Shown piece by piece: positions 1 through 12,195 of a DNA stretch of 64,000 nucleotides (positions within the stretch are counted from its first letter, which is position 1; each line of letters opens with the position of its first letter). Source of the stretch: Rhyacophila brunnea (lineage: Eukaryota > Arthropoda > Insecta > Trichoptera > Rhyacophilidae); contig JAGYXB010001793.1 of assembly GCA_022495005.1 (NCBI GenBank), positions 2,728,001 to 2,792,000 on the forward strand, in the 5' to 3' direction. A program made the translations under genes and the position numbers. Below the pieces are notes generated by a model. The model did no database searches. It was not told where the DNA came from and worked only from the letters and a program-made list of their open reading frames with translations.

Positions 1-2591
1 TTCAAAAATTAAAAATTATCAAAGCTTGACCTTCCAAGGGTTCATTTAGATTTGAATACAGCAAAAAAACTTATATTAGACATTTTCACAACAATTTATA
101 TGATAAATATTTGTTTTTAACTGGCAGTTATACATTAAACAAACTTTTTTGTTGGCGGTGCGTATTGTTTGCTAAAGAAAAGTCTGCGTGGAATTCAACT
201 GCCGTAAGTGATTTAAATAATTTGACAAATTCAGCGGTAAAACCTATGACCAGTGTGTCGTTGTCATTAGTGTGCACCTATTCATCAGTAGTAATATCGT
301 AAGTATTATCTTCTTATTTCCCGTCAGTTACCTGACAAGTGTGCTCTTTTTCTCTGATCTCCACAGCTTACCTCTTTCCAAAAGTCACCCTTCGCCACTG
401 GCCAGGTGTCACTTGTTTACAAGTTAGTTAATATAGTTAACACGTGTTTCGATTATATAGTAAACCTTGTAAAGTGTACGAAAAATTAAATACATAATAC
501 TTCAATATTTAAAAAAACATCACAACCTCATATTATTATGTTTTGTGCTTACAAAAATAACTTATTGTATTCCTCTTGATTAAAGCACGTGAGTAGAACA
601 TATTATGCAAAACACATTTTAAAAATTATCATGGATGACACCAAGTGAACGCTGAGTGACTACATGAGTGAGGCCTACGTCATAGAAGACATAGTCTGTG
701 AATTATTATAAAATATCATTAAATAAAAACTGAATCTTTCGAAATGGTTATTAAAACGATGTGTCAGTAGGTTATGTTGAATTGTGTTTTTATAAGCATA
801 GAATTTAGAGAAAAGTCATGTAATTATATTGGAAACTCGTGAAGTACCTAAATGTTAGTTGACCTGAGTACATTGATACAATTTAATAATATTTTAATAA
901 CATTTAAAGTTGCTTTTATTGGTACGATTGCGACATGATTGTATTGCAACGATTCTTTAATAACCTCGAATTAAATTGAAAAGCTCGCGTGCACGGTTGG
1001 ACATGAACAATGATTTTTCCATTCTGATTGTGAATGTAACTTTGATTCAGTCGGATGTTTATGGAATGGGCCAACAATTAAATTAAACATAAAGCATGTC
1101 CCGAAGTGAGTTTAATGAGTTTTACCTGTCGCTGTATTGAGTGTGAGGCAGGTATTCCTATAATCTTACAAAAATACTGGCTGACCGTCATACTAGGCTT
1201 GGCGGATTTACATTTTACATGAGGTATTCACTCTTGTCGCCCTACATTATAGCGAGAGCTTTAAAGTTTATAAATATACCTGCTTTGTTTGTTTACGAAA
1301 TTTCACGAGAATGTTACCAATGTTACCATGGAGTATAATAAAACTGCCTTTAATTGGTGACCATATTTTATTCTTGGCAGATAAATAATTCATTGTTTTA
1401 ATAAAAGAAAACTTGATAATATACTAAATATATTGTTTAATACGATAACTTGTAGATTAAAAAAATAAAGCTGTCCTACGGTTTTGATTTATATACTGCA
1501 TTATTAATGTTAATACCAAAGAAAATGAAATTGTATGAACAATTTAAATAATTGTAGGTAACAAAACGATGTTTATATATGTAACTAAACAATAAAAGAA
1601 AAACATTTAATAATAATTCAAATATAATTTTTCCGTTATGAAAATAGTATCCAAAGTATATATCCCGTACCAAAAAAATAAATGATGAAAACGATCTCAT
1701 CCACTCACGTAGTTGCGGGACCATGGGTTGGAATCAAATTTGGTTTAAATTTACTACATGTTGTTTTTTTCAACGTGTGTTTGATCCAGAGCAAAGAATC
1801 AATGGGTTAAGCAAATGTCTAATAATAATTTCCCATAAACTTAGTATATCTACTTATTCTGTGATGCTTTGGCTGGAACATAGATGGTAGTTTAGATATG
1901 CCACTACTAGACAAAGAATAATGCTTATGTATAAATATACTTAATAACAATCTAAGGCTTTATAAATTTTAGGTGGCTTAAATTTCAATTTAAGGCTTCC
2001 CACAAGCTCTGTTAAAATAAAGACCTCCTACAACTTAGTAATAATGTTGGCAGTTAAACAAACTATAAAAGGATAAGAAATATATAATATATTTAAAGGC
2101 GTTGAACTTTGAATACACATCCTAACGTACAATTTATAATTCTGTCTTTTAAAAGTGCTTTTATTTATATGCCGCTGTGATAAGCTTCCAAGATAAGGCA
2201 GGTGTAGTGCGCCTTACGACTAGGAGCGGGATGCGCTTGTTAAGACTTTGTAATCTAATTGCTTACTGAATATTTGGAACCACTGTGGGGTTATCTCTAC
2301 TAACATTAATAAAATTAATGGTGTAAATATTTGAATAATCTTCTGTTAAGTTTCAAAGGAATGTCAAATCTGTTCATTTGTTACGGACTAGAGAAAATAA
2401 ATTTTTCTCGTCAACTACATACATAGCTGTTGAAATTATCAGTGAATTTATTTTAAGGGAAGTTATATACACTTATGGATGAACTTACGAGTATAATATA
2501 CTTAGGTACTTATAATATAATATACTTTAATATATTCTCGCAGTACCTACAATTAATTAAATAATTTGATTCAAATTAATGACTGCCAATA
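1..2591. other. AT-rich non-coding stretch
   Basis: No gene is recognised here. The longest open frames (111-302 plus, 63 codons; 1476-1724 minus, 82 codons) are low-complexity and Phe/Tyr/Ile/Asn-rich, as expected by chance in AT-rich DNA. Less AT-biased patches at about 330-420, 980-1260 and 2190-2240 show no codon pattern or repeat signature I can name. Confidence 0.6.
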
Positions 2592-2607
2592 TACGAGTAG
2601 GTAGTTT
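2592..2607. repeat. Target-site duplication, left copy
   Basis: The 16-mer TACGAGTAGGTAGTTT occurs here and again, exactly, at 2792-2807. The two copies bracket a tRNA-headed insertion, so this is the left target-site duplication made by its retrotransposition. Confidence 0.85.
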
Positions 2608-2791
2608 TTTTTTAGAATTATTAATAACCATGTCCTTTTTTTCGTACAAGGTGGTTGTTAGTAATTTTGAACAATCACAAACACCCAGGCTTTGAGAAAA
2701 ACACATAAACGTTTTTGTCATGACCGGGAATCGAACCCAGAACTCTCGTGTGGAAAGCCAGCGCCTTACCCACTGCACCACGAGAGCCGCC
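2608..2791 (-). mobile_element. tRNA-derived SINE, minus strand
   Basis: This is a short non-autonomous retrotransposon of 184 bp. Its minus-strand 5' part (about 2790 down to 2717) has RNA polymerase III promoter boxes: an A-box-like TGGTGCAGTGGGTAAGG and a B-box GGGTTCGATTCCC. The latter sits in a good T-arm (CTGGG/CCCGG). A non-tRNA body follows, and the plus-strand T-run at 2605-2613 is the 3' A-tail. Exact 16-bp duplications flank it, as expected for target-primed reverse transcription by a LINE. The cloverleaf is imperfect and carries a long tail, so a working tRNA gene is unlikely. The near-perfect duplication suggests a fairly young insertion. Confidence 0.82.
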
Positions 2792-2807
2792 TACGAGTAG
2801 GTAGTTT
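2792..2807. repeat. Target-site duplication, right copy
   Basis: Exact second copy of the 16-mer at 2592-2607. It abuts the 5' (tRNA) end of the minus-strand SINE. Confidence 0.85.
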
Positions 2808-5199
2808 AAATAGTTTTCGGTATTGCAATTATAGTTATTATTTATTCTTTAAAAGACTGTGATTTAAATGGATGAACTGGCGCCGATTTAAAAAACTAAG
2901 TACCTAAGTATTCAGAAACTATAAAATCAAGCTACTATTACAACACGTATTTCGTCTCTAAATTTGATAAACCCATATATTATGTTACTAAAATCTAAAC
3001 AATATATTCTGTATTATGAATAATACAGTTGTAAATAGAAAGTTATAATTAAATTGGTGACAAACTTACTGCTTTCGAATGCTGAATTTATTTAACGATT
3101 AGTAAATTAATGTACGAGTATATTTAGAAATATATAAAAATAATTTTTGAGTTTGAATTATTGATCAAATTTTCTATACATTTTTTTAAAAGAAGTATAT
3201 ATTCGCCACTTGATCATCCGATTAATCCATGGTCTGGGTCTATCAGACACTATCTAATATTAATTATTTGTATGCAATAATATATTTAAAAAATATATAA
3301 ATAATATGTAAAATTATGTATGGTTTAATTTAACGCAGCATAATATTTTAATAAGTTTCTGTAGAAGTCTATTTACTGGAAGCCAGGCGGGAACAGTGGC
3401 AATTTTTATAGCTGGTTTCGGCAAAATTCATGAATTCAAAAATGATAACCTAACCTAACATAACAAATAATCCAGTATATCATGAATAAGTTTTAATACA
3501 AAATTAAACGCCTAAAATCACTAAATATTGGTATATAGGTAGTTGGAGATATTATTACAGTGACAAATAATTTACAAACATATATTATAGTCTTAAAATA
3601 TGTCATAGACTAACCTAGTCCCAACTCAACGATTACTTTTCAAATAAGATTGAGATATAATATAACCCAAGTATAAATAGTTACCGTCATTTAGGTGGAT
3701 ACTTGAAATTCTTCCAATATACCCGCACCAAGTGATCAGTTAGTAGTAACGGAAAGAAAATAAACTAAAATATTTATGACTGTAATTTACGACGTATAGG
3801 TATACTAAGCTTTTAATATCATATGGTATATATACGCTATACTTACTTAAGGTTTTCTCTTTTTTCATAACACATAGCACCGGGTTGTGATATGCAGTCA
3901 CACTGACAAGCCGATTTTCTTTTCGTGATAATATTATTCACTACAAGTAGCCATGCAAGTGTTGTATTTAAATTTGAAAATGTTAAATAATTTATGGCCG
4001 ATGAAGTTTTAAGATGCAGTCAATAAAATGACATATTATTGTTTCTTAATAAACCATTTTTTATTCAATGGATAATTCACAGGATTTCTCGTCTCGATTT
4101 CTCGTACAAGTCTCGATATCATGCTATGGAGTAATTTCAATTTTATGTTTGGCATGCCCTCTAAAATCAGACATAATGCTAATTTTTTCGTGCTATTGTG
4201 CATGTCCTATAATATTATATCGGTGACCTTTATTTTTTTTTATCTGGCATACATACTTATATGTAGACATATAATTTCTAAACACCTAAATTATCGACTT
4301 TTGGCAGCAACCCCACGAATTGCATATTAGAAAAAATATATAGATACGAACATTACCAACCCATCGCTTATCTTTTATAATTTAATTCGATTTATTTATT
4401 TAAAAAAAAATCTTAGTTCAATAATTTCACAATATAACATCCAGAGAAAAAAATATACGTAACCATTCTGTGAAAACTATACTAAGAATAGTCTACAGAG
4501 TGAGTTAAACATAGGTACCCCCTTTAGAGAATTATAAATCAACGGATATCTAAATTAACTCTCACGTAGATGGAATATATTGTTATTAAAATTTTCTTAA
4601 ACATAATTAATGCGATTCTAGGTATTATAGTAGAATGTAGATCATAATATATTATATTATTATAAATCAATAATGTCACACGTAGACTGTAGAGGTAGAC
4701 TAACAATATATTATATTATTTCTATTCAAAGAGTCTTTGGTTCGATTCACTCCGACCATAGTTATTATAGTATTATAATGTCGCATCAAATATGCAACGC
4801 AAAGTGATCGATAATAACATCAATAATTCATGTGTACGGCAAACTTTTGGCTTACGGTTATTTTGCAAGTTGCCAGTTATATTTCGCGAGCTTTTTTAGA
4901 CGTTTTGTATCGAAAGTTTGGCATGAAATATTGTGAAGGCAATGCGCAAACTTAAATCATTATGCAAATTGAAGGGAACAGTAAATAATGAAAGGGTTTG
5001 CTTAGGTAGGACGTAGGAGTATAAAAATGCCCTCAGCTTCAATCGACGCAAAGGGAATTAAAAAATAAAACAATCAATCTACCTCTTATTTTTTTTTCAC
5101 TTTCTGCTATTATCGATTTGGCTAAATTGTTTATAATTATTACAACTTTACAATATAAATCACCCCTAGACAAGCAGATTACTCTACACTGCCGGATCT
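2808..5199. other. AT-rich non-coding stretch
   Basis: No gene is seen. A piece of about 40 bp at 3447-3486, running from a CCTAA repeat into AACAAATAATCCAGTATATC, matches the inner right arm of the palindromic element at 41510-41720 and is probably a decayed relative. A GC-balanced patch at about 4800-5050 is without repeat signature. The 69-codon frame at 4121-4330 looks like chance. Confidence 0.55.
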
Positions 5200-5481
5200 T
5201 CTACTGTCATTCTTACTTATAAGCTCATAACTCTTCGTAGGACATCGAACCACCAAAGTCGTGGTTGCCGCTCTCTGTTTACCTTTGGGACTATTAAAGG
5301 TAAAATGTTTTGTCAGTACTTATTCATATATCCGTATCACGTGGTAAACCCATCGTAGCCGTAGGATTTTGATAAATCTGACGATATCAGGCACATCAAA
5401 GAGCATTTAAAGTCTGTGACGTTGTTACCAGATGTCATCCTTGGACATTGGGCCAAAGCTCTTTCGCAAGATTCTACGGTT
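5200..5481 (-). pseudogene. LINE reverse-transcriptase C-terminal relic
   Basis: Reading the minus strand from about 5481 downward gives a recognisable C-terminal tail of an insect non-LTR retrotransposon polyprotein. It runs from an RRILRKSFGPM-like start, through DIVRFIKILRLRWVYHVIR, to a QPRLWWFDVLRRV block. The last resembles the usual 'GRPRxRWxDDV' end of these proteins. Stops interrupt the frame (TGG-TAA and several others) and a frame change is needed near 5260 between KGKQR and the final block. It is therefore a dead fragment, truncated on its 5' side. The assignment rests on motif order remembered from the family. The clade is uncertain. Confidence 0.7.
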
Positions 5482-6162
5482 AAACACAAGCTGTAGATAT
5501 TGGAAAATACTGACAGTCAATTTCCACTTTTCTGAAGTGTGCTAAAATATTAGTCACAACAGTCTTTTATATCGTCGGTGTTTTGTAAAAAGGGCGAATT
5601 AACCTAAATGCTATTTTACAGGAGGAGGATTTTTAACTTTTGACATTTATTTGTTTATTACCTGTGGATGATTATAAATATCTAACAAGTTTATAATAAA
5701 GCTTAGAGAGAATACTGTCATTATAATAGGCATTATTATATAATATTTTAAAAGGCCTAATATGTCACATTCGCTTTTTATTCGTAATTTTAATTAATTT
5801 AATTTTAGTCGATTATCGTTTTTAAGTACTTTCCAGTGGAGATACAAATTCGCCTTTTTACACAACAAAGCTAGTGGGGTACATATTGTATATTCATTAA
5901 AATCTCGATTTCGCCAAAATGGTTGATTTGCACTTTTTACAAAAGACCGAACGATATATGCAGACTTTTGTGTTTTTGGATAATCTGGGTGATTCAAGCG
6001 GTTAGAATTCTATTTAAACTTTGTCACTCCAATGATCACCGACGTTAATTATTGAAATCTGAGGTAGAAATCAATCGTGTCAATAAATTCGTTATTTAGT
6101 ATGGGCACTATTATTGTCGCGGTGATTTTGCGAATGTTTTTTTTATAAATATTTTTTTAAAA
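5482..6162. other. Non-coding spacer before the Helitron
   Basis: No gene is recognised. A 67-codon minus-strand frame (5794-5997) has a less AT-driven residue mix than most chance frames here, but I recognise no motif in it and do not call it. Confidence 0.5.
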
Positions 6163-6673
6163 TCTCTATATATATAAAAATCTCGTGTCACGATGTTTGT
6201 GGTCGAACTCCTCCGAAATGGCTCGACCGATTTTTATGAATTTTTTTATGTATATTTTTTAGGTATGAAAATAGGTCAACAAGTATATTTAATATCGCTA
6301 GGTGATTAGGGTATCTCTATCCAGAAAATTTTTTCTTTTATTTTTTTGAAAATTTCTTTTTGTATTTTTTTTATTATTTTGCATCAAAAATACCTATAAC
6401 CCCAAATTTTCACCCTCCTACCCCCACCCTCTCCATTTTTTAATCGCGATTTTATTATTTTTGTATGAACAAATTTAACCGTCGTTCGTATTTCAAACAG
6501 AACGAAATTATTTATGTTGTTGAATGACAGATGGCGCTAAGTCCGAGAAGAATTCAAGAGAAGCGTCGCGTCATTTTGACATTTCATTCGGCATATCACA
6601 ACGCAGTGCGTGCAAAATTTTGTATGATTTATTTTAATTTATCTATTTTTGTGTGCGTGTATTACAGTGCATA

Positions 6674-7805
6674 ATGCCAGCAAGACGCAAAGGGGGCCAT
6701 TTGGGCCGTCGAACGAATAAAGCAACAAACATGCGAAATAGTAGAGCAGAAAGAACAGACGAACAAATCCAACAAGATAACAAAAACGTGCGTGTAGGCA
6801 TGTCGCAATTGCGTGCATCTCAATCACAAGAGGCACGAGCTGAACGAAATCAACAACGACAATTGGAACGGAGCCAAGCGCGCCGGTTCGTAGTTAACAC
6901 ATGCAGAGCAAATGACCGACAACGCCAACAAGTACATCGAGCATTTACATCCGCTTCGTTCCTTCGTCTCGCATTCGAGTACGAGCCAGATATTGAATAT
7001 TCCGCTCATCCGAAAGTGCTGATTCGTGCTATGGACAAAGAATGTCCCCATTGTCATGCTCTCAAATTCAAACATGAATCAGCCAGGATGTGTTGCGTAT
7101 CAGGAAAAGTGCGACTACCAGAAATTGAGATACCACCAGAACCATTGAACGGCGTGCTCATCGGCACGGTTCCAGATTCAAACCTGTTCCTGAAGTCCAT
7201 TCGCACATTCAATTCATACTTCCAAATGACTTCGTTCGAAGCAACAGAAATAGTTCACAATACTGCGGCAAATGGTCAACAATTCCATTCTACGTTCAAA
7301 TTCAAAGGCCAAATATACCACAAAGTAGGCTCATTGCTGCCAATGCCAAACGAACCACATATTTTTTTACAAATCTACTTCATGGACGGTGAGGACATCA
7401 ATCGTGTGGATGCACGTTGCGGCTACAATAACCTCAATTCGCCTAATGCCAGGTGCATCGTCGGCAAACTGGACGCCCTATTGAATGAGCACAATGAATT
7501 ATTGAAATTCTTCAAAGCACACATGCACGAATTGAAAGGGACAATCACGCTATTGTCATCAATCCTGATAAAACACCAGCTGGAGAGCACGTGCGTCGAT
7601 TCAATGCGCCTGTTGTTGACATTGCTGGAATCATGGTTGGCGACCGCACATCGACGCGAGAAATCGTGATTCGAAGAAGAAACAATAATCTGGAGTTCAT
7701 CGCTGACACACACCGTTCATACGACGCTCTCCAATATCCGCTAATTTTCTGGAAGTGACAAGACGGATATTGCATAAACATTAAACAACGAGATCCTGTC
7801 ATAGG
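6674..7805 (+). pseudogene. Helitron Rep/helicase N-terminal pseudogene
   Basis: This is the 5' part of the Helitron replication protein, which nicks and joins DNA by a rolling-circle mechanism. I place the start at the ATG at 6674; the upstream in-frame GTG at 6653 is a weaker choice. Visible features are a basic Arg/Gln-rich N-terminus (residues 1-90), a zinc-binding CPHC...CC cluster (C124, C127, C140, C141), and typical Helitron_like_N blocks: FNSYFQMTSFEA (about 179-190), FKGQIYHKVGSLLP (about 210-223) and FLQIYFMDG (about 231-239). One base is lost in the G-run near 7538-7540. The frame then resumes as INPDKTP, RRFNAPVVDIAGIMVG and ALQYPLIFWK, until a TGA at 7756-7758 replaces the usual Gly codon. 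Homology ends after QRDPVIG. The HUH nuclease and helicase domains are absent. Confidence 0.88.
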
Positions 7806-8000
7806 TAATTCATTCATTATGAACATCATTACTCATTTTGAATTGAGAAAATGAATGGTTGATGTTTTTTTGTTTTTATCTGCGGTCATCGTCTACAGCG
7901 CTCTATTCCTCTTTCTGTCATATATCCCATTTCCACACACTTACGATACATTCGTTATTTTTTATTTAACAACCAAAATATTCACTAGAAATAATTTACA

Positions 8001-8030
8001 TGGCAGAACAACGTTTGCCGGGTCAGCTAG
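8001..8030 (+). other. Helitron 3' hairpin and CTAG terminus
   Basis: GGCAGAAC-AAC-GTTTGCC folds into a 7-bp stem with one bulged G, and GGGTCAGCTAG follows it. In Helitrons this hairpin acts as the stop signal for rolling-circle transfer. Confidence 0.82.
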
Positions 8031-8331
8031 TTTATATATAAAAACCTACAGCAACAACCGTTAAAAATATGGCACAACTGTTTTAAATGAATTAACGTAT
8101 AGTACCTACATACTAAAACTATTCCAAGTATTTAATACCAATTGAATAATATGTAGCTTTGGCGGTACTGTATTGACGGAATGTTTTCTACAATAGAGCT
8201 TAAGACGTGGCAGAGCATGTACCTCATTGGTTGATCAAAATGTCAATAATCTCTTTATATTTAAAAAGGTCCTCATATAAGTGTAGTGTGTATTATGAAA
8301 AAACATATGAATTATTAATTGCGATATTATA
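8031..8331. other. Spacer between Helitron and TTAA element
   Basis: No gene is seen. A slightly GC-richer patch at 8155-8240 has no recognisable motif. Confidence 0.5.
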
Positions 8332-9023
8332 TTAACGGCCCACATGCTCAGCGTACGTCAAAATGGAGCTTTTATGCTATTTTCAAAGCATGATCCTGGA
8401 CATTCCTTAAACGTTGTAGATAATCTATTTACATAATTTTGAAGGCTTATTATCCTTTATATTTATTTTAAACATTTTTATTACATAAAATAGTATTCTT
8501 TTAAACCTCTCGCTCTAATGTTTTAGAATAGTCATATTTCAGTACGTCATATTTCATATTTATTATTTTTTAAAAGCATTTATAAAACCATTAATTAACC
8601 ATTAAATTTGACAAAAATTAGGCATTTTATTATTCAAAAAATGGGCAAGATTTATACGTTTAAAGATACTGATTATAAGCTATGTCTTTGACCATTGAAA
8701 TGTGATAAACATTCTACGAATAATTCTTGCTTTATAATAAATATTGACCTAAGAATAAGGTAGTATTTTTTTGAAGTACGCCATTTCTATTGGCATTTCC
8801 TAGTGGCTAAGCTACAATATACGGCCGTAGCCATTAATTGACAAACGATAAATGAAGTAGGGAGTAAGATCATGGTAACGCGCGTTAATATAAAGGATAA
8901 TAAGGCTTTAAAATTATGTAAATAGATTATCTACAACGTTTAAGGAATGTCCAGGATCATGATTTGAAAATAGCATAAAAGCTCCATTTTGACATACGCT
9001 GAGCATGTCCCCTCTTTTTTTAA
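8332..9023. mobile_element. TTAA-target inverted-repeat element, deletion copy
   Basis: TTAA at 8332-8335 and 9020-9023 flank a 684-bp element with terminal inverted repeats of about 130 bp. The left arm begins ACATGCTCAGCGTACGTCAA and runs through CCTGGACATTCCTTAAACG; the same blocks return inverted at 8889-9008. Its interior (8480-8890) matches the left arm of the larger palindrome at 30375-31741, including CTCTCGCTCTAATGTTTTAG and ACGGCCGTAGCCA. It therefore has one full arm plus only the tip of the other. No transposase frame is present. A TTAA target with a G/C-rich tip suits piggyBac- or Kolobok-type elements; I cannot separate these. Confidence 0.75.
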
Positions 9024-10677
9024 GAAGGTTATAATTATTATTTTCAGAAGATTGTCATGACAGCTAGGTACTTATTATAATATTACAAAATGTTATGCTT
9101 AAAAAAATAATACTATTGACTTACTTACTTGATGGAATTTGAATTTAAATTCTAATTGATTTTGTACTACTCGAATTGATTATTCTTTTGGTTTCTAGGC
9201 TTGCTAAATAGATAAAAAATATGTATATAATGGACTAGGTACAGTATTTACAAACCCTTCAAATTTACAACACTAGAATTTATATTTATTTAGTAATAAT
9301 GGTTGTACGTTCTTTTGTTGTATTCATTGTTATCAAATAGCGCGTATATTGTCCAAAAATGCCAAAAGGTGTAATCCAGGACGCAAAAAATGACTGAACA
9401 GGAAAAAACTAGATCAACTAGAATTTACATGTAAGACTGTTGTAGAATTTTTCTGTTTTATGTAATAATAATATATTGTCAATACAATGATAGTCTGATG
9501 TTTTGGCCACCAAGACTTGAGGTCGTGTACAGATTTATAGCTTTAAATATTGATATTGCTTTAAAGATGTCTCCTATTGTTGTTTATTGTAAGAAACCGT
9601 TTTTCTGGTTGATTAATATAGACCGGAAGAAACGATAAGTCGGAGTTCACTCCTGAGCAAAATCATGATCAGATTTTAACTTCCAATAGCGATAAAGAGT
9701 AAGTCGTGATATTGGATCGGGCCTCCTTTCTTAGACAATCTTTACAAGCCCCAAGTACCATATAAATATTTATATATTGTGTATGTATGCAGATAGATAT
9801 AAATTGTGAATAAGAGCCAACCGGCCGCTGCTAGGGTCAGAGATCAAGACTGTGAATATTGTCTATTTTATGAATATTACATAAAATAAATACAATAATA
9901 GAATGCAACACCACTGTAGATTCTTCAAACGGATGTGTCTCAGATAAAACAACTTTGAAGAAAGAGGAGTTGTTTATAACAGGTCAGATATTTTATATAT
10001 ATATTATGAAATATTTACCATTGTCATTTCCGTGCACATTCTTTTTAAAAGTTTTATTATTAAGAACAACTCATACAATTGCCGTATGTTTTTAAAATAA
10101 TTTTTATGTTTTGTAGAATATAATAAATAATAATAATTAACTCAAAGTAGGCAACAGTTTATATCTACTCACTATCTAGTATTAAAATTAGCAGTAATTC
10201 ATCACATACCATTGATATTCTACAATATAAACAAACGTATTTATATTTGTCTGATGATATTGAACAAAACAATCAATTTCCCATTCGTCATGAAAATTAA
10301 ATGTTTTGGTCATATTTTGACTCATTGCACTCATGAAAACAACCTACTGCGCAACGGTAAGATGAAACTTAATCTCAGTTAAAGACGCTTATTCTGTTTC
10401 TCTCACTTCTGAGGCGGGGTGTGGGTGATGCAATATGAATTAAGTGAAACGATGGGTTTTCTCATAGTTAATGCCTTCCCTTCAAAGTGTCAATGAAATC
10501 ATATTATATTATAATTGAATGCATCGAATTTTTACATTTTCAGGGCGTGATAGTTATCTAGGGTGCGATCGACTAAAGCCTATCCCGCGATGGCTCGGTT
10601 GATCGTTAAAAAACATTACCGAACCGATTAAAATACGTCTTGTACCTAAATGAATTAGAGTTATTATCTTTATAATT
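9024..10677. other. AT-rich non-coding stretch
   Basis: No gene is seen. GC-balanced patches at about 9610-9740, 10340-10460 and 10540-10640 lack codon structure and repeat signatures. They are possible regulatory DNA only. Confidence 0.5.
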
Positions 10678-11100
10678 TGAATACGTGTATTAATTAAGGC
10701 GCTAAGTACCAAAAAAATAAAAACTGACATTTTTATAGAAAAATGTTCTACATACCAACGCCAATAACTTCAACTATGGTCTGAGTGCCTCAAGCAAGCC
10801 AAAAAAATACAGCAAAATATTTAAACCTGTCGACGTTGTAAGTCCGTTTTTATTTATAATGGTGTAAGTAGCACTGCAATGGTCAACAGCATTTAATATA
10901 AAATGGCTGACGATGGTGTGTTGACACTTGCGAGTTCTTAATACCTAAAATTATAGAAGCTGCCGTGATTGCTTCACATTGTAAAATCACATTTTTCAAA
11001 AGGTCTGCTTCATGAAATTTTACTGCAATGACTCGGTATTTTGCAACTACAGGCAATACTACTTTTTGGTACTTAGAGCCTTAATTAATACACGTATTCA
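10678..11100. mobile_element. Non-autonomous TIR element (423 bp)
   Basis: The first and last roughly 36 bp are inverted copies. The left begins TGAATACGTGTATTAATTAA and continues GGCGCTAAGTACC; the right ends with the complement, with one difference (GGCTC for GGCGC). No open frame lies between, so this is a miniature DNA transposon. No convincing target duplication is visible, so its superfamily is open. Confidence 0.68.
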
Positions 11101-11147
11101 TTTGTATTCATGTAAGCCTCTGAGACTAACACCACTTAATATAAAAT

Positions 11148-11515
11148 AAATACTGAGGCTAGAAGCATTTGAACTATAGTGGTAGTGGCGGATACTGAGA
11201 GTCTCATAAACGGCCAAGCAGATGAATGAATCAATCATCAGCAAACTCCAAATATAAGACAGACTGTCCTCAGTTTGAGTGCGTCAGAGTCTCGAGTTTT
11301 TAGTCATATAGCCTGCAGGGAAGATGGTAACCTAAACAAAATAGTGGTATTTGTCAGGCCAAATAGATAAAAGTCGAAAAAGATGATGATTTTTGAGACG
11401 GATGGACCAAATTAAGAGTACTTTGAGTTTTACAAAAGTGCTGAGAGGGATGGAGCCAAGGCGTAGAGAAAGTTGTCCGATAACTAAATCGTCCGAAGTC
11501 CGATCCCCAAACATA
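11148..11515 (+). pseudogene. LINE reverse-transcriptase C-terminal relic
   Basis: The plus strand reads as the degraded C-terminal end of an insect endonuclease/reverse-transcriptase LINE. A RLEAFEL start leads to a WRILRVS block, then TAKQMNESIISKLQI, a SHIA-like block with DGNLNKIVVFG, and finally RMDQIKSTLSFTKVLREGW. The typical family order is 'RLEAFELW.WRRMLRI.WT..NE.IL..L', then 'GHIARR...LEKLVV.GK', then 'RW.DQI'. Several stops and small frame changes break it. The basic 'GK..GKR..GR' stretch is largely lost. The clade is uncertain. Confidence 0.68.
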
Positions 11516-12060
11516 AGGTTACAACAATGAAGAAATATAGATTTGGAGAGGTTATTTATACGTCAACAACAGTACCTAGGTATATTTTAAATAACTTTGC
11601 ACTAAACAATCTATAAAATAAGAGTTTTAAAATCATTTTTTTCACCACAGTCATGATATTACGTTATATCATTTATGTGTGTTAGCATTTTAGTAAAGAG
11701 TGGGTTGATATGACCGGTAAGTCGAGGGCCCAGTGATTGCCCCGGGCGCCCGGCCCGCCGTGCGACAGCTTAATGCGATAATTTCCCGTGTTAGATCCCC
11801 ACATGCTGCCCGAGTAAGTTCCCCCTCCTCGGTTCTCCATGCACGGAACTAGGGTATGATCACAATTATTAATCGATGATCTCGTAGGTACTCTAAATTA
11901 TGTCTATTTATTTTTTTGAATTATCACAGTAATGCATTGATATGATAAGAAAAGCGTACTTATCCCAGATATAGTTATAAATATCGGAGTTATCTGTGTT
12001 AAAATCACCATTATTACAGTTCATATTCAAGTAAATATTATCTCTTTCTTGGTCGTTTCA
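11516..12060. other. Non-coding stretch with a GC-rich island
   Basis: About 11700-11870 is sharply GC-richer (CCCCGGGCGCCCGGCCCGCC near 11740-11760) than its surroundings. It has no open frame with recognisable motifs and no terminal repeats. It could be a conserved regulatory island or an old transposon piece. Confidence 0.5.
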
Positions 12061-12195
12061 TCATGGCTGAGGATTGTCATTAACCTGAAATTCGGTCATA
12101 TTCTAAGCGACCAAGACACTCAACCCCTTTTGGTCTTCTGCTACTCTCACTGCAGAGTGAAGGTTGCCGCCAGTAAGGGTTCTTCATTTGGTCGC
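12061..12195 (-). pseudogene. LINE C-terminal tail relic
   Basis: On the minus strand a single frame from about 12195 to the TGA at 12063-12061 reads TLTGGNLHSAVRVAEDQKG, then LSVLVA, a stop, and NMTEFQVNDNPQP. The RVAEDxKxWSxLVA pattern followed by a DNPQP-like end is typical of the extreme C-terminus of certain insect LINE proteins. Two internal stops show it is dead. It lies head-to-head with the relic at 11148-11515. Confidence 0.62.

Larger units (their letters stand above)
6163..8030 (+). mobile_element. Helitron rolling-circle transposon, internally deleted
   Basis: Both ends are present. The 5' end TCTCTATATATATAAAAATC starts directly after an A, and the 3' end GGGTCAGCTAG stops directly before a T. 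This is the A|TC...CTAG|T arrangement of Helitrons, which insert between A and T without target duplication. Just inside the 3' end, 8001-8019 can form the expected terminal hairpin, with arms GGCA(g)AAC and GTTTGCC and a 3-nt loop. The element is 1,868 bp, far shorter than an autonomous one because most of the replication-initiator/helicase gene is missing. It should be immobile unless helped in trans. Confidence 0.9.

Noticed and set aside
2717..2790. Functional tRNA gene on the minus strand
   Set aside because: The tRNA-like part continues into a body with an A-tail and is bounded by a 16-bp duplication, so it is a SINE head.
7423..7829. Minus-strand frames of 94-96 codons
   Set aside because: Shadows of the Helitron protein relic on the plus strand.
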